Positions 23,704 to 37,400 of a stretch of DNA of 64,000 bases are shown piece after piece. Each line of letters opens with the position of its first letter. The stretch's first letter is position 1. The DNA lies in the NCBI GenBank assembly GCA_015501055.1, contig JADNYV010000028.1, positions 124,001 to 188,000 on the forward strand, in the 5' to 3' direction. The notes under the pieces were generated by a model. The model did no database searches. It worked only from the letters and a program-made list of their open reading frames with translations, and was not told the DNA's origin. The DNA is from Mucidula mucida. Its lineage: Eukaryota > Basidiomycota > Agaricomycetes > Agaricales > Physalacriaceae. The position numbers and the translations under genes are program-made.

Positions 23704-24078
23704 ATATACAAGTAAGTACTAACGAAATCAATTGGACCATTCATTGACGCGTTTCAAGATGTCCTGTACCGCTTTACTTGTACAATCATTGATGGGATCC
23801 TTTTGTTAATGTGGAAAAGGCTTTGTTCCTGAACAAGTAACAAAGGTCGTACTCTCTCATGAATAATGGAATGAGCGTGTGTGTTCTTTCTGCTTATTAC
23901 TTGGGCTGTTTCAGCCACTCGTCTACATTCCTTCTACTATGATGGCCTTCCCTAGTCCTCAGTCTTCTTCGTCGAAAACACACAATCTCCTACAAAATCA
24001 TTATCCCCACGTTCGTCGGGATCCCCTTCAATACTCTAAAAGTTCGTCCTGCGATGGCATCTACTTGTCAAAACTCAC
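23704..24078. other. Intergenic region upstream of an unknown gene
   Basis: The region holds the ZNG1 3' UTR and presumably the promoter of the next gene. A short open frame from ATG 23940 to 24088 (Ser/His-rich) overlaps the next start and could be a first exon or an upstream ORF. I see nothing else. Confidence 0.35.
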
Positions 24079-24844
24079 ATGGATATAGGTCACTCCGTTA
24101 AGAGCAAGATCCGGCTACTGGCATGCCCGTACAACTTCCAGCAAAAACGTCGGCATGCATCAGAGCAGAGCAGTGTTGCTGACGAAGGGTTTTATATTCC
24201 GACCATGTTCTACATGAACATCGACGATCTAGACGATCTACCTGAACCGCCGAGTTGGGTCGATGATTGGTTATTGGTTTTGCAACCTCATCTTTGGGAA
24301 AATCGGAGCCGTAAAGCGGTAGTCTGCAGAGTGCAGAAAATAGATCCAACAGCGGAAACATTGTTCGAAAACCTTCTTGCCAAACCTGTCCATGTGAAGG
24401 TAGCGCATGAAGAGGATTGGAGTGAGGACGATTGTCCTTATGTGTTCGGTGAGACTTCTTTCCGAGTCTTCCTGTAGCAGCGTTAATAGGAAAGCAGACT
24501 TCTACTCGATGCATGCGACTTCCAGAGAGACAACATCTCCAGCGCTATCTCCTAGGGAGACCCCTCCCGGTCTTTTTGTCGACCGAAATGATGAGACTGC
24601 ATTGCGTACGACAGTTGAACCTCCTTCGGCGGGTCCGAGCGCACTCGTACACTCATCAAACTCCAATCTTATCGCTAGAGATAGTGAAAATCTGCTGAGG
24701 GATACGCTTGTCGCCTCATCTACAGCGTTCACGCATCAGAATAGCCCTTCGGTCGGTACAAATGCGCCGGCTTCTCCTCTTCGTCGTCGGAGGAGTGTGC
24801 GTCTGCAGAGTCCTGATCTTATTTCTTTGTATAAAACCAGATAA
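24079..24844 (+). CDS. Hypothetical protein
   Basis: I do not recognise this protein. Two exons, 24079-24448 and 24495-24844, join in frame to 239 aa. The first exon holds the most ordered part (FYIPTMFYMNIDDLDDLPEP, then SWVDDWLLVLQPHLWEN). The second is Ser/Thr/Pro-rich and looks disordered, ending near LRRRRSVRLQ. There is no signal peptide or membrane helix. The 3' end may be different: a donor near 24796 could lead into the open frame at 24911-25218 ([19 protein letters not shown] at its end), which is otherwise unexplained. Confidence 0.5.
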
Positions 24845-24906
24845 GGAGGTTCATAGCCAGGGAATTCTTGTCCGCGGATCGCATTGTAATTCTACGTTAA
24901 ATCTCA

Positions 24907-25218
24907 TTGGCAGTACTTTCATTAGTGCTGTGTGGCGCATATAAATCGGAGTTTGTGAACCCCCGGAATCTCAATTCGTGGCGTGTTGCTGTTATAGATG
25001 CTTCAGGTGATGCCATTTCCATTATTCTGATCATGACGCGAACGAGGATGTGTGTAGAATGCAAGGAAAGTCGAGATCTACACATATCTCGACTTTCTTT
25101 TGCAACCGAAAAGGCACGCGTTTATACGGAGATCTACGCGCTTACAATTAGCATGATAAATCTTGATAGCTCTAAATTTGCTCAAGACTGGTTCAAGAAG
25201 AACAAAGGAAAACGATAA
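24907..25218 (+). CDS. Unassigned open frame, possible 3' exon of the preceding gene
   Basis: The 103-codon frame is free of stops and ends in a basic tail, but it shows no domain I know. It carries a perfect hairpin (25067-25096). It could be the last exon of the gene at 24079, or non-coding leader of EFL1 whose ATG is 75 bp downstream. Confidence 0.25.
   Translation: MAVLSLVLCGAYKSEFVNPRNLNSWRVAVIDASGDAISIILIMTRTRMCVECKESRDLHISRLSFATEKARVYTEIYALTISMINLDSSKFAQDWFKKNKGKR
25067..25096. repeat. Perfect 11-bp inverted repeat, 8-nt loop
   Basis: AAAGTCGAGAT at 25067-25077 is exactly complementary to ATCTCGACTTT at 25086-25096. It lies about 200 bp upstream of the EFL1 start. It could be an RNA hairpin in the leader or a dyad operator. 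Confidence 0.6.
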
Positions 25219-25292
25219 ACCTCGGTACCGATGGTGCGTCGGTCCGAGTGCCGACTCGAAATTTTGATTCAACATCTCTTCCTCCATCCACC

Positions 25293-28200
25293 ATGACTGA
25301 TGCGCGAAATGTACGAATAATAACGACTCTGGGTCATGTTGACCACGGGAAAACGACGCTCATGGACTCGCTGCTTGCTGCCAATAACATTATATCCTCC
25401 CGGATGGCTGGAAAGATGAGATATCTGGACAGTAGAGAAGATGAACAAGAACGCGGAATCACGATGGAAAGCAGCGCAGTTTCTCTGAAATTCCAAGTCA
25501 CGAACAAAGGCGAGAACGGAGGTCTGTCATCTTCTCATTCCTTGCGCTTGGAATGTCCTGACAGAGCTGGCCAGAAAGATCTCCGATTACATATATCGTG
25601 AATATGGTCGATACGCCTGGTCATGTCGATTTCTCTGGAGAGGTCTCTACTGCATCGCGTCTATGCGATGGCGCTCTTGTCCTGGTGGACGTCGTAGAAG
25701 GCGTATGTACACAGGCGAGTTTATCTTCCCTCCATAGCTCTGCCTCACTTGCTTACTGGTATGAAGACCATCTCTGTGCTTCGACAAGCTTGGAAAGATG
25801 GATTGAGACCCATCCTTGTCATCAATAAATTTGACCGACTGATCACGGAACTGCAGCTAGCTCCAATTGAGGCGCATCATCACCTTGCACGGCTCATAGA
25901 GCAGGTGAACGCTGTAATGGGAAGCTTCTTTGCCGGAGAACGTATGGAAGATGACTGGCGATGGAGAGAAGAGAGGGAACGTCGGTTGGCGGAGAAGAAG
26001 GAAATGCACGCCGAGGAAACAGACGCTTCTGTAAACGCTGAAGCGGAGTTTCAGGAAAAGGATGACGAGGACATCTACTTCGCGCCTGAAAAAGGCAATG
26101 TCGTCTTCGCTTCGGCCGTCGACGGATGGGGATTTCGCATTGGCAAGTTCGCTCAATTGTACGCCGTCAAGCTTGGTATCAAAGAAGCGAACCTTCGTCG
26201 CGTGTTATGGGGTGATTTTTATTTGGATCCCAAGACGAAGAAAGTCATAAGCTACAAGCACCTTCGTGGGCGCGTGCTCAAACCGTTGTTTGTCCAGTTC
26301 GTCTTGGAGAATATCTGGGCCGTATATGACGCTGTTGTAACCAACCCGTACGTGTTCACCTTCTCCAATCAGGATATACTTTGATTCAAATAAAGCAATT
26401 TAGGAATCCCGAGAAGGTAACCAAAATCACCACCGCACTTAATCTCAAAATTCCCCCGCGCGACCTGAAAACCAAGGATACGCGCCACCTTCTTTCCCTT
26501 ATCTTCTCTCAATGGCTATCGTTGTCGACTTGCATTATACAAGCCGTCATTGACATTGTCCCCGCACCTCCGGTGGCGCAATTAACGAGGATCCCGAAAA
26601 TGCTCTACCCTGACCTCTACGACACTACCATAGAACCCAAGAACAAGCTGGAGGAGGATCTCTTTCGCGCTGATTCAAAGCCCGACGCGTACGTCTGTGC
26701 ATATGTCAGCAAGATGTTCGCTGTATCCCCGAAGGACCTGCCGGAGAATAAGAAAAAGACCTTAACGGCGGAAGAGATGCGCGCGCGTGCTAGAGAGGCC
26801 CGAGAAGCGAAGGCTCAAGCTGTTGCCACGGAGGGAGTGGACGCCGCTTTAGAAGGTGTCGACATCCGAACTCCTCAGATTCAGGAGCCCAAGCCGCAAG
26901 ACGAGCCTGAAATCATTCTTGGTTTTGCGCGGCTATACTCTGGGACGGTGTCGACGGGGGACAAAATACACTGTGTCTTGCCAAAGTACAACACCGCTCT
27001 TCCTCCTACGCATCCGCAGAATGTCAAGTCACTGAAGACGGCGACTGTAGAGGGCTTGTACGTGATGATGGGTCGTGAACTTACAGCGGTTGATTCTGTG
27101 CGTGCCGGTAACATTTTTGCTATCAAGGGATTAGAAGGAATTGTCTGGCGTAGTGCGACGTTATGTGCCCCAGGCGGTGGTGTGAAGGAAGATGTCGTTG
27201 ACGAAGCTTGCTTGATAAATTTGGGACGCGTTAGCCGCGCGGTAAGCCTGTCTCATCGCAAGTGAAAAGAGTACATACTAACATTTTAGGTGCCTCCAAT
27301 CGTCCGGGTTGCAGTCGAGTCTGTGGTACCGGCAGACATGCACAAGGTTGTGAACGGCTTGAAACTTCTAGTTCAATCGGATCCCTCGGTCGAGATGTTC
27401 CAGCAGCAGACAGGCGAATATGTCATTGTTGGCGCTGGCGAACTTCACCTCGAGGTTAGGAAGGATTGTTGCGCCATGTATTTAATTTACTGACGTACGT
27501 TTAGCGCTGTTTGAAAGATCTACGCGAGCGCTTCGCTAAAGTCGACATACAAGCCTCAAAGCCCATTGTGCCGTTCCGCGAAACTACTGTGAAAGGAACA
27601 GGTGCGCTCATCACTAAGATGTCGACAAAACAAAAGCGCTCAACCTTTTTTCTATAGATATGCCTCCCCCGAAAACCGCCGGCTCTCCTCGCGGTACAGT
27701 GAAGGGAGCTAGCTCACAGAACATCGTCAAATTCACGATACGCGCTGCTCCACTTCCGCCTCTGCTTCTCGATTTTATTTTGGATAACCTATCGATCTTA
27801 TGGAAGTTCGAAAGAGATCGGCGAGCTGTATTTGATCCACTGAAGGAAAGTGAAGAGGAATCGATTGAAGTCGAAGGCGAAATGACGCGAAAGCCAACAA
27901 TCAAAGCGGATCAGTTCTGGCCGGCACTTCAAGAGGTTCTAAATAGCATTGGTGGCGAGTGGGCAGGCATACTGGAGCAGATATGGATGTTTGGTCCTCA
28001 TCAAGCGGGAGGATGTGTCTTGATTGATGCGAGAAAGACAGGTGCTATGCGATCGTGGGTTTCGTTTTTGATGATAATATCAGCGTCACTGAGCGCTTAT
28101 CTGCCCAGGTTCAAACAACGCTTAACCCGGGCCAAAGCTGGCGATCCGGATGTTGATGGGGACAAGACCTTGCATGACTTTGATAACTGCATCGAGACAG

Positions 28201-29032
28201 GATTCCAGCTGGCGACATTTCAAGGACCTCTATGCGCGGAGCCGGTTGAGGGCGTGGCCTATTTTGTGGAAGACTTGGACATTGACAGAGAAGGTCTGGA
28301 GAAAGAGATAGGTGTGTCATTTGTGTCTTCCTTCGTGAATTCGATGCCAACAATGATGGACAGAACAAAACCGATTGGCGCAGGTTACGGGCTCTGTGAT
28401 GTCAGCCGTCAGAGATGCATGTAGAAATGGTCTGCTGGATTGGTCTCCGCGATTGATGCTGGCAATGTATACATGTGACATCCAGGCTTCCAGTGCGTGT
28501 GTCACCGGTGTTTCGTTGATTGTATGTGCTGAAGTACGACAATAGCGGATGTCCTGGGTAAGGTGTATGGTGTTGTGGCGAAACGACGCGGCCGGATAGT
28601 TTCTGAAGAGATGAGAGAGGGAACGTCGTTCTTCGCTGTGTCAGCATTACTTCCCGTTGTAGAAAGTTTTGGGTTTGCAGATGGTATGTGTTTTTTGTTT
28701 TCATCAAGGACCAGGGAATTTGATGTTGATCGCTGTGCTAGATATTCGGAAGAGGACATCCGGAGCAGCCAGTCCCCAGTTGATCTTCAGCGGGTGAGTG
28801 AGCGGTCGTATTTGAGTTCGAGGTGATGTTGATTGCCAACAGCTATGAAATGTTGGATCTGGATCCATTTTGGGTTCCAACAACTGAAGAAGAGTTGGAG
28901 GATCTCGGGGAAAAGTCTGACCGTGCTAACGTGGCCAAGGTATACATGGACGCTGTGCGAGATCGAAAGGGGATGTTTGTTGACCGGAAGATCGTGGAAT
29001 TTGCAGAGAAGCAGCGTACCTTAAAGCGGTAG
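25293..29032 (+). CDS. EFL1: Elongation factor-like GTPase 1 (60S maturation)
   Basis: Twelve exons (25293-25521, 25575-25714, 25767-26347, 26404-27241, 27290-27454, 27505-27601, 27658-28054, 28109-28311, 28364-28492, 28546-28683, 28742-28793, 28843-29032) join to 1052 aa without a frame break. EF-2-like GTPase motifs are GHVDHGKTT (residues 14-22), [13 protein letters not shown] and INKFDRL, with the Efl1-specific charged insertion after MGSFF. Domain II ([14 protein letters not shown]), domain III/IV ([14 protein letters not shown]) and the domain V end ([19 protein letters not shown]) are clear. Efl1 acts with Sdo1/SBDS to release Tif6 from pre-60S subunits in the cytoplasm. The second intron (25715-25766) is of the rare GC-AG type. 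Confidence 0.95.
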
Positions 29033-30059
29033 ATGCCTACAAGTGCTGGGGTGAGATGGGTGGTTAGGTGGTTTGGTGGTTCATAGATGGATAGATGATA
29101 CCTTGCAAATGCTGATCGTCTCAAGCTGACGCCGACACGAACTCGAAACATATGAGTTCCTAGTATCTTAGCGTGTGCGCCGCTACCATAGACTGCTGGA
29201 CTTACTGGAATAGAAATGATGTCAATAAGTCATGCCTTGCATGGTCTGATATTATCGGCGGAAGCACACTTTGATACGCGCCTTCCAGTTGCCCGAAGAG
29301 ATGGTGCGAAACTAACAAGCGATGTAGAGCACTATGAATGATATTTTAGCCCCTACAATCGGGAGAAATATCGGAACACACATCAATGAACGGCTAGTAC
29401 GTAGAGGCTCGAGGACCGCTAGTCATTCTAGAGCAATGTGATGAAGTCGCGTACGAAACTTAGCGTGATCGGACTGATAGGAGGAGTCAGAGGACACTTC
29501 CACTGAACCACTGAAGGCAAGCTAGTCGGAAGTTCGCGCATGTCGTAACTTGAAGTACAAGGGATCCTTGAGAATCTTCAAGTAGTACCGGATTGAGGCA
29601 AACCGGAGCCGCAAGACGCGTTTTAAAATTGTGAGGCTCATCACACGAAGCCACTTTGATCGTATGTATGCTGATGGAATCGCAGATGGTCCGGAGCATT
29701 TAAATTCCTTGACAACAAAATGGAGTGATGCGAGCGAAGGGTGCGGGAAATGAAGCATTTGGACGCGTTGTTTGAGTAAAATGCGTGAAGGGAGGACCCA
29801 GTGAAGAGTAACCAAGCTGTGGAATCGAGAATCCTGTACAATGTAGTAAATCTGGGCGACCTACGCCGATAAATGGCCAATGGAGGTTGAAATAGAACCA
29901 AGTTGAAAAGGTCAGGGGCGGGGTTAGGTAAGCGCCATCATCCAGACCGCGGATGCTTCTGGTGTAACTGTTGCAATAATTTGTCTCACGTCCGCGCCAG
30001 AGGCTGCAAGACAAGTTTGCGCTGTTTTTATTTCTAGGGAGTTGGGATCAGAGACCCCT
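29033..30059. other. Gene-poor 1-kb region upstream of the RasGEF gene
   Basis: The region holds the EFL1 3' end and presumably the RasGEF promoter. Open frames on the minus strand (for example 29522-29815) overlap each other in several frames and have no coding character. I find no gene, repeat or RNA. Confidence 0.4.
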
Positions 30060-33000
30060 ATGTATGGACAGCAGACCTCGACCTCCCAGTCTGTCCAGCA
30101 CGAGCTCATGGATGACTTTCCATCGCTTTTCTGCCGCGCCCTCTACGACTACGATGCCCAGGACGCATCGGCTCTCTCATTCAAGCGCGGCGACATCATC
30201 GAGGTCCTCACCCAGCAGGCCTCGGGCTGGTGGGATGGTTTGCTCGGAGAGGAGCGCGGCTGGTTCCCGTCCAACTATGTCACCATCATATCAGACGAGG
30301 AGGCTGAGCTCGCCTTCTCGGGCTCCGACGCATCAAACGCTGAAGGTCAGGTCCAGCACAACAGATACTCGGCTCGCAATTCCATTGTCGACATGTCCCA
30401 TGCCATGATGCGCGGCTCGCAGGAGGAGAACGAAGAGTGGCTCGATAGCGAGCTCAGCGGTGGCAACGGTGCCAGAGAGGAACCAGTCACCTCAATGTGG
30501 GACTCGTCCACCTCTTCAAGCGACTTTTGGATGCCCCAGGTTGCTCCCAATGGCCAGGTCTGTCCATACCATCTCCGCGAGAATATTAGTATTGATTTCC
30601 CTGCAAAGATATTCTACGTGAATACCAAGACAGGCCAGCAGTCGCGCGACCTCCCGCAAGAAGCTGAGGACGACATATCGACCCCGACATCGCTGCACTG
30701 ACTTCCCAATCCAGTTCTCGATCGGGAACAAGCGCAAGCCTAGGGTTCGGTGCTAATGGCGCGTTCGAAGCAGCTGCTAGTGACTCCGACACTGGCGGCA
30801 GCATGGCAGGTTTTGGTCTGCCCCGTCGTTCTGGTACCCCAGAGCCTTGGATTAGGAAACTGGCAGACGATGGCATGTCGTATTTCTATCTCAACAAAGT
30901 CGATGGGCAGGTTATGTGGACTCGCCCAGAGGCGCCTGCGCGTTCAGAACGCCCCGTCAAAACTCCCATACAGGCCAATATACCGCGATCTCCTTCCCCC
31001 GGCCATCTTGACACTATTCACGACACCAGTAGACTCAGCGTGTATTCTGATAGTTCTGATATTCTCGATCCTTCACTAACCTCCCGGACAATGTTCAACG
31101 GACACTCACATCCTCCACGACAATCGGAACCTATGCAGCCACCCTATGTTGATACACTTGTAATGGAGTTGACGGCTGCCGAGCGTTTAGCACAGTCCTG
31201 CAAGAAGCCCTAGCCCCGCCTCCACCAGAACTTCTCACGGATCTCTCAGCTATTACCCGGACCGCCATCCAGGATGTCGTGGATAACGTCCAGCGTGGCG
31301 AGCTGGTCCGTCGCCAGGAAGAGGATGATACCATGGAGGAACTTGTCCACGCTGTAGTTCTATCCGTTCGCAATCTTCTCTATATCTCTGCTGCTCCCAC
31401 AGGACAAATACCCCCCAATGTCCTCCCTCCCAATACCTCCAACCCGAAAAGTGTTTCGTCGGCGTCTCCGTTGAAACCTGCCCAGCGCAAGGTGACCGCG
31501 ACTTTGTCTCGTCTAGTTCTATCTGCTAGGGCCATGCAATACGAATCAGGCTCATCAACCACTGAGACTCTTAACAGAATTGAAGTCGATGCCGACGAAG
31601 TGGAGCGCGCGGTTCTCGCATTTGTTTTGGAGGTACAACGAATGCAGCACTCTGCTGCACCAGAATCGAGACCACCAAAGCGCCTGAAAGCTGTCTTTTC
31701 AACGGCGAACATAGGTCTAGGGCTTGTGGGAGCTGGCTCTGCGGGGTCTTGGGAAGGGTTCGGATGGGTGTCGTCAGACGACAAGGACCGGCAGCAGCCA
31801 GAGGTTTTAAGCCCGGAGGTAATGAATGACGCGTCCAAGCAGTTAAATCAGCTTGACATATCATTCTCGCAACTCAGTGCTTCGCTACGGTCCCAGGACG
31901 TCAATCTAAGTGAGCTTGTATTTTTTGACCCCCCGAGAACCACCTACAACTGAATCTGAACTAGTCATCGCACAAGGCCGCGACCTCATATCTCTTCTGG
32001 CGTCTTACCTCGCATTCGTTGGAGGCATTCACATTGCACGGCATGTTGATATCGACGGTATACGGCAAGAGTCTAATCATCGACCAAACGATCTTTACAT
32101 TCAAACGGTTGTCAATGCACGTTTACTTGTACGAACGCTGGAATGTGCCGTGCAAACTGCCTTTGACGATGGCGCTTCGCTGTTGGCGAGTATGCAATCT
32201 TGGCATAGTGGTGACGCGCCTCACAAACTTGTCATGGACGTCGACTCATTGCTCGTGTCCATCAACGACAGCCTGAATATTGTTCAACAAGCCTTGGACT
32301 CTCTACTCGCCATCGGAAACGAGCAATCCGAACTTGGTCAGAACGAGTACCGCGAGAGCATTACTCGGAGACTTTCGCGGCAGAGTCAAATCGACGGTCA
32401 ATTCGGTGGGCTTGCTCGGAAAATGGCTCCTGTTCCGGAGGATTGGGAAACGCTCGGTGAAGATGTCGTCGACATGAATTATGCGTTCAGTAAACCGGCT
32501 GCCCCCAAAGCGTCAGGTTCAAACGGAGCTCCTTCACATAGACAGCAGCCCTCAGTGTCTCAACAGAGCGTCTTCACTGATAGGGACCAAACGATTATTG
32601 GGGATGACGACGACTCAACATATCCCAATGATGAGCCCAGTCCATTCGACGATGACCGTGAGTGATACGTTTCTCGATCCACACATAGGTTCTGATGCGT
32701 TGAACAGCTCCGCGCGTAACGAAGCCACAAGGAAAGACGAAGGACTTGAGTAAACTTCTAGGTCCTGGTTTCCAGAATGGTGGTCCTCCTCTTCCAGAAC
32801 CGGTAGAGCCCGTCGAAACGCCATGGTATCTCCTACCGAACTACGATCCAGCGGAGATTCTCATTGATAGTGACAACTCAATCAAAGGAGGAACTGTTCC
32901 TGCTTTGGTTGAACGGTTAACTGCGCACGAATTTTCAGGTACCAATAACGTCAATTTACTACAGCTGTTATTCACGTTCGTCTAGACCCCACTTATGTCA

Positions 33001-34420
33001 AAACATTCATGATGACCTTCAAGTCGTTCACGACAGTCGAGGAGTTGTTCGACATCCTGGTCGAACGGTTCAGGATACAACCGCCTCCTGAACTGACCTC
33101 TAAAGAACTAGAGACCTGGGGAAAACTCAAGCAACATGTCATACAAATGAGGTTCGTTCTTGTTTGACCTCCTTTTGACGACAAAGCCTGATATACACAG
33201 GGTTCTCAATATTTTCAAAACGATGGTTACCGATGAGGATATCCTTGACAAAGAAGATATGCAGATACTAGAACGAATAAGACAATTCGTTCTGTCTGAC
33301 GAAGTTTCTCACTTCGCGGCCGCAAAGCAGTTGCTTCTTCACATCGACCGCGCGGTTCGTGTAATACTACCGTGGGTGGCTTGTTACTAACAGTCCTATA
33401 GAAAGGTGGTGACCGCACGCGTATCGTACCTGTTAATCTTTCGCAAGCACCTCCACCGATCGTACCAAAATCGAACAAGAAGCTCAAATTACTCGATATT
33501 GAACCGCTCGAGATGGCAAGACAACTGACTATTATGGAAAGCACTCTATTCCAACGGATCAAACCCATAGAATGTCTGCAACGCGCGCGCGAACAAAAGA
33601 CGGAAGCAACCGATAACATCACTGTTTGTATACATGCAAGTAACAGGGTATGTCTAGTATCCCTTGGATTTGAGAGTGTACTTGACTCCTTCACTAGATT
33701 GCGGACTGGGTGGCGGACTCTGTTTTGAACAAGGAAGATTCTCGACGGCGCGCAAATACTGTGAAGCATCTGATCAGTATCGCTGATGTATGTTGACTCA
33801 TGGAGTTCGATGAGAACCGCTACTGAACCTTTCTTAACAGCGCTGTCGGACGTTGAATAACTTTTCAACGATGATTGCTATAACGTCTGGACTGAATACA
33901 CCTCCTATCCGTCGACTGAAGCGAACGTGGGAACAAGTCAGCCAACGATACATGGCCCAGTTCGGTGCTTGCGAGATGACCATCGACAGCAACAAGAACT
34001 TTACCAAATATCGCCAGTTAATGGCTACCGTAACACCACCTTGTGTTCCGTTCATCGGTGCGTGCTTATTTCTGACTTGGTGGATGTTCAATTCTCATGT
34101 TACTCCCAGGTGTTTTCCTCTCCACGCTTCAGTTCATCCAAGACGGTAATCCGGACACATTACCGGGTGGCTTGGTCAACTTTCGCAAGCGCCAACGTGC
34201 TTCGGAGGTTATCAGCGATATCCAGCGATGGCAAGCCCAATCGTTCAACTTTCAGTCATTACAGAACGTGCAAGACTACATCCAAGATTCGTTATCTCAA
34301 TTCAACGACACAACGAAAGCGACGAGTGACATGTTCTGGGCTCTCAGCTTGGAACGCGAGCCGAGGGAACGGGAGGACGAGAAGATGGCTCGGTTGCTTC
34401 AAGAGAGTGGATTTTTGTAG
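30060..34420 (+). CDS. Ras guanine nucleotide exchange factor with SH3 and WW modules (Cdc25 type)
   Basis: Ten exons (30060-30557, 30609-31909, 31965-32657, 32708-32938, 32986-33151, 33201-33354, 33402-33647, 33698-33787, 33841-34057, 34110-34420) encode about 1302 aa if two lost bases are allowed for. An SH3 domain (CRALYDYDAQDASALSFKRG, then GWFPSNYV) opens the protein. WW-like segments follow (WMPQVAPNGQ; SYFYLNKVDGQVMW). The RasGEF_N domain is at TYVKTFMMTFKSFTTVEEL. The Cdc25 catalytic domain spans LEMARQLTIMESTLFQ, TMIAITSGLNTPPIRRLKRT and FLSTLQFIQDGNPDTL. It should load GTP on Ras1 upstream of cAMP and mating signalling. The frame breaks at about 30678 and 31187 fall between domains. 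Confidence 0.92.
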
Positions 34421-37400
34421 GGTCCTTATTTCTTGTTTTATCGAAGGGACAGTCCTATCATTGCAATCTGTATCATTTGTTTTTAGTACTTGTCTGTATA
34501 TGCTTTGGTGTACCATAGAACCATTTTTACTAACAGCTGCTATTTTGATTGCTTCTCAATAATTTATCGAGGATTGATAGAAGGGCTTTGAGTAATGAAA
34601 GAAAGTCATCAGAGAGTACGCAGTTTGCTTGGAACTTGTGATCGCATTCAACGATGTGGTAGGGTATCTCAATACGTTGAATTTGTGGCCTAAATTTGGT
34701 TTGACACATCCTAAGAGTAGGTCGTAGTCGACCTGACTGTTTTCACAGTACGTATACTTAGACTAGACACGAATTAAGCCAAATGCTAGCGTCATCTGAT
34801 AGCTCAACTATAACGTTCCCTCTTCAGAGTACAGCGGAAAGGTGCAAGTTCGATTGAATCGCAGCTTCTGCCCCTCTTCTGCCGTCTCTTGGAATGGTTA
34901 TTGGAACGTATATTTAGAAAACGTATCATGGTGTAAGATGGGCAACTTGAAAGAATTCGTAATGATCGTTTCAGTTTGACTTCCCCATAGAACTTATTCG
35001 CGTGCTCTAGCAGAGCTGCATTTACGTTGAAGCGAAGTGTGCTGTCTTCTTGTACTTAGCTACAATGGCAGCGTTCCTGTGACGCGCTGTCCTTGGCGTT
35101 TACGAAGACCTGATGTTTCTTGGGCCACTCATGCGCCACACATGACTAAGAAATTCATGCTCCCCGAATTCCAAGTCCTGATGCTGATGGATACGATTAC
35201 TTGTAAACCCGGGCCTCCCCATTCCAGGTATTGGGGACATTGCTTCCACCCCCATCGAATCACACAAATCGGTCCATCTACATATCGATGTACTAATCGG
35301 AATACCTCATGATCAAGATCGAAGCTTCAGCTTCATTATTGTCTCGGAGTCGGGTTCACAGCAAAGCACGAACCTACGAGGACAGACTCAGCCGAATTCG
35401 GCGCGCAGAGCCCAAAGATGATCCGTGCGGTGTGCACATTCCGGTTCTGCCACCCACCAGGGCCGAACACGACAACAATTTCAAGTACATAGTCTAGTCC
35501 TTGCTGTATCGATTGAGGATCCCCTTCCACATGTCAAGCCCGGTTTGGTAGAGCTTCCGCCTTTCGCCTGCAGTGTTAATTCCGGAAAACCTAGGTATAG
35601 TAGCCTGACCGACGGGTAAGTACACGATCGCGAAGCCAAGGTGTTTCATAGACGAGCATGAGCAACATTCCGGGGTCGGAACAATATTGTAGGTAGAGTG
35701 CTCGGGATCCAGTAACATTCCTCGCAAGAGTAAGAGAAAGCGTATATATGCCATAGTTGTCAAGCAAGGCTCTTGTTTGGACGCAAGGGTGCGTAACGTA
35801 CGCTCCGCTGCTGGAAGAACCGAGAATGAGCCCTCACCGTTGAGCTTACGCAGCGAGGCGCACATTAAATTATGTCGAGAGCACGATTGAAGCCCACCCA
35901 TCGAGCTTTGCATCATCCCGCGGTACTTCATAGTCGTCAGGGCATAGAAGGATGAGTTGGACGTTTGAATTACAAGACAAGAAGACTGACGCCAAGTTGA
36001 ATTGTAAGCTGGTAAGCAATATGAATCGTTTACGGCCATAAAAAAAGTTGGCAGAAGCTTCTCTTCGATCTGCCCACCGGTCGGTGACTAGACATTGCTG
36101 GAGGAGAGACGGCTCTGAGAACAGAAATCCCGCGGGGGAGACCGTAATTCTCCTCCTTGGCTAGCACGAGACGCGTTCGGAGTGGGACGATTAGTTTTTG
36201 GGGTGGGCTCCTTTCTTCGTCGAACGAAAGTTTACAATTTGCTCTAAAGGGTCCTGTGGTGAGTGCATTCATTTATGGAGCGCGGAAAGAGTGCTAGTGG
36301 CAATGGCAAATGACGACGCTACATTCCATGGAGCGTCGTTACAAGGTATGTCTCATTTCTGAGTGCTACTGGTGCTTGGAGCGGTATATGCAAATGTCGT
36401 TGAACCTGAGCTAGAAGAATGGGGGAATAGGTGTAGTTGGAGTCGTGGCGTGTCGTCCCAGGACAAACGAGGGAGTATCGTTGGCGAAACATAGGCATGA
36501 TACTGACATTTACACTCTCACTGCCTGCGCATGTAGCCGCCTCTGTTAAAACGTTAACAGCCTCCGCGCCATGTGCCGCCATGTGCTGTCCTGATCGAGC
36601 ACTTTGGAAATTCGGGCGTCGACCAATTGGCGGAGGGGAATAGTCCCATGTCCTCCGAGCGGCGAGCGAGGCGAACGCACAACGCAGTCCCCGCATGGCG
36701 GTAAAGCTATGCATGTACGCCGACTCGCATCGCAGTCATATGGAACCGGTCCGCCGCACGCTATGTAGTACCATGGGAAAATAAATCCATGATTATCTCG
36801 TAAATCAGCTCGCTGTCCAGCGCTACGCTCGGTCACGCCCCAACGGAGACTGTACGCGGGCGTCGGAATATCCTCATCAGATTCGCCGTTGCCGAAATAT
36901 TGAATCTGATGCACGGCCGGGGCTGGAGGATACGGATCGTGCCTTGCGGCTCTCACATCAGAATGCATACGCTTTTCCAGAATAGGGTCAGTTTTGAGTT
37001 TTAGAAAGATGGTCACAGAAATACTTTGCTTGGGGGGCGGCGGCGTTTCCGCCTATGTGGAGAGCGCCTAAGAGATGGGGAGACGATGGAAGGAAGTTTC
37101 GGAAAGGCCGCAAGTGGACAGTGGTGCATGTGTGCAGTATGGCCGGGGACATGGTGAGAACATGTTCGGAGTTTGCGGGGTCAGAATAGGTAGAAGATGG
37201 CCATAATATTTACTGGCCGGACAGCCTGGGAAGAGAGTCGGATCTGCGTTTAATGTAGCGGATGAGATTCACGAGAGGAAGAGGGATCTACAGCGCACAT
37301 AGCAGGGAACTGCTGACGGGTGGGGAACTTGGATCGAAGCAGGCGGAAGGAATTTGAGAGATGGGCCCAGGATGGGCCAATCGTCTAGAGGATGTTGGAA

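Noticed and set aside
34840..34870. GTTCGATT-like sequence reminiscent of a tRNA T-loop
   Set aside because: No matching acceptor or anticodon stem around it.
35494..36039. 181-codon open frame on the minus strand
   Set aside because: No domain, odd composition and no flanking exons; surrounding frames are equally open by chance.
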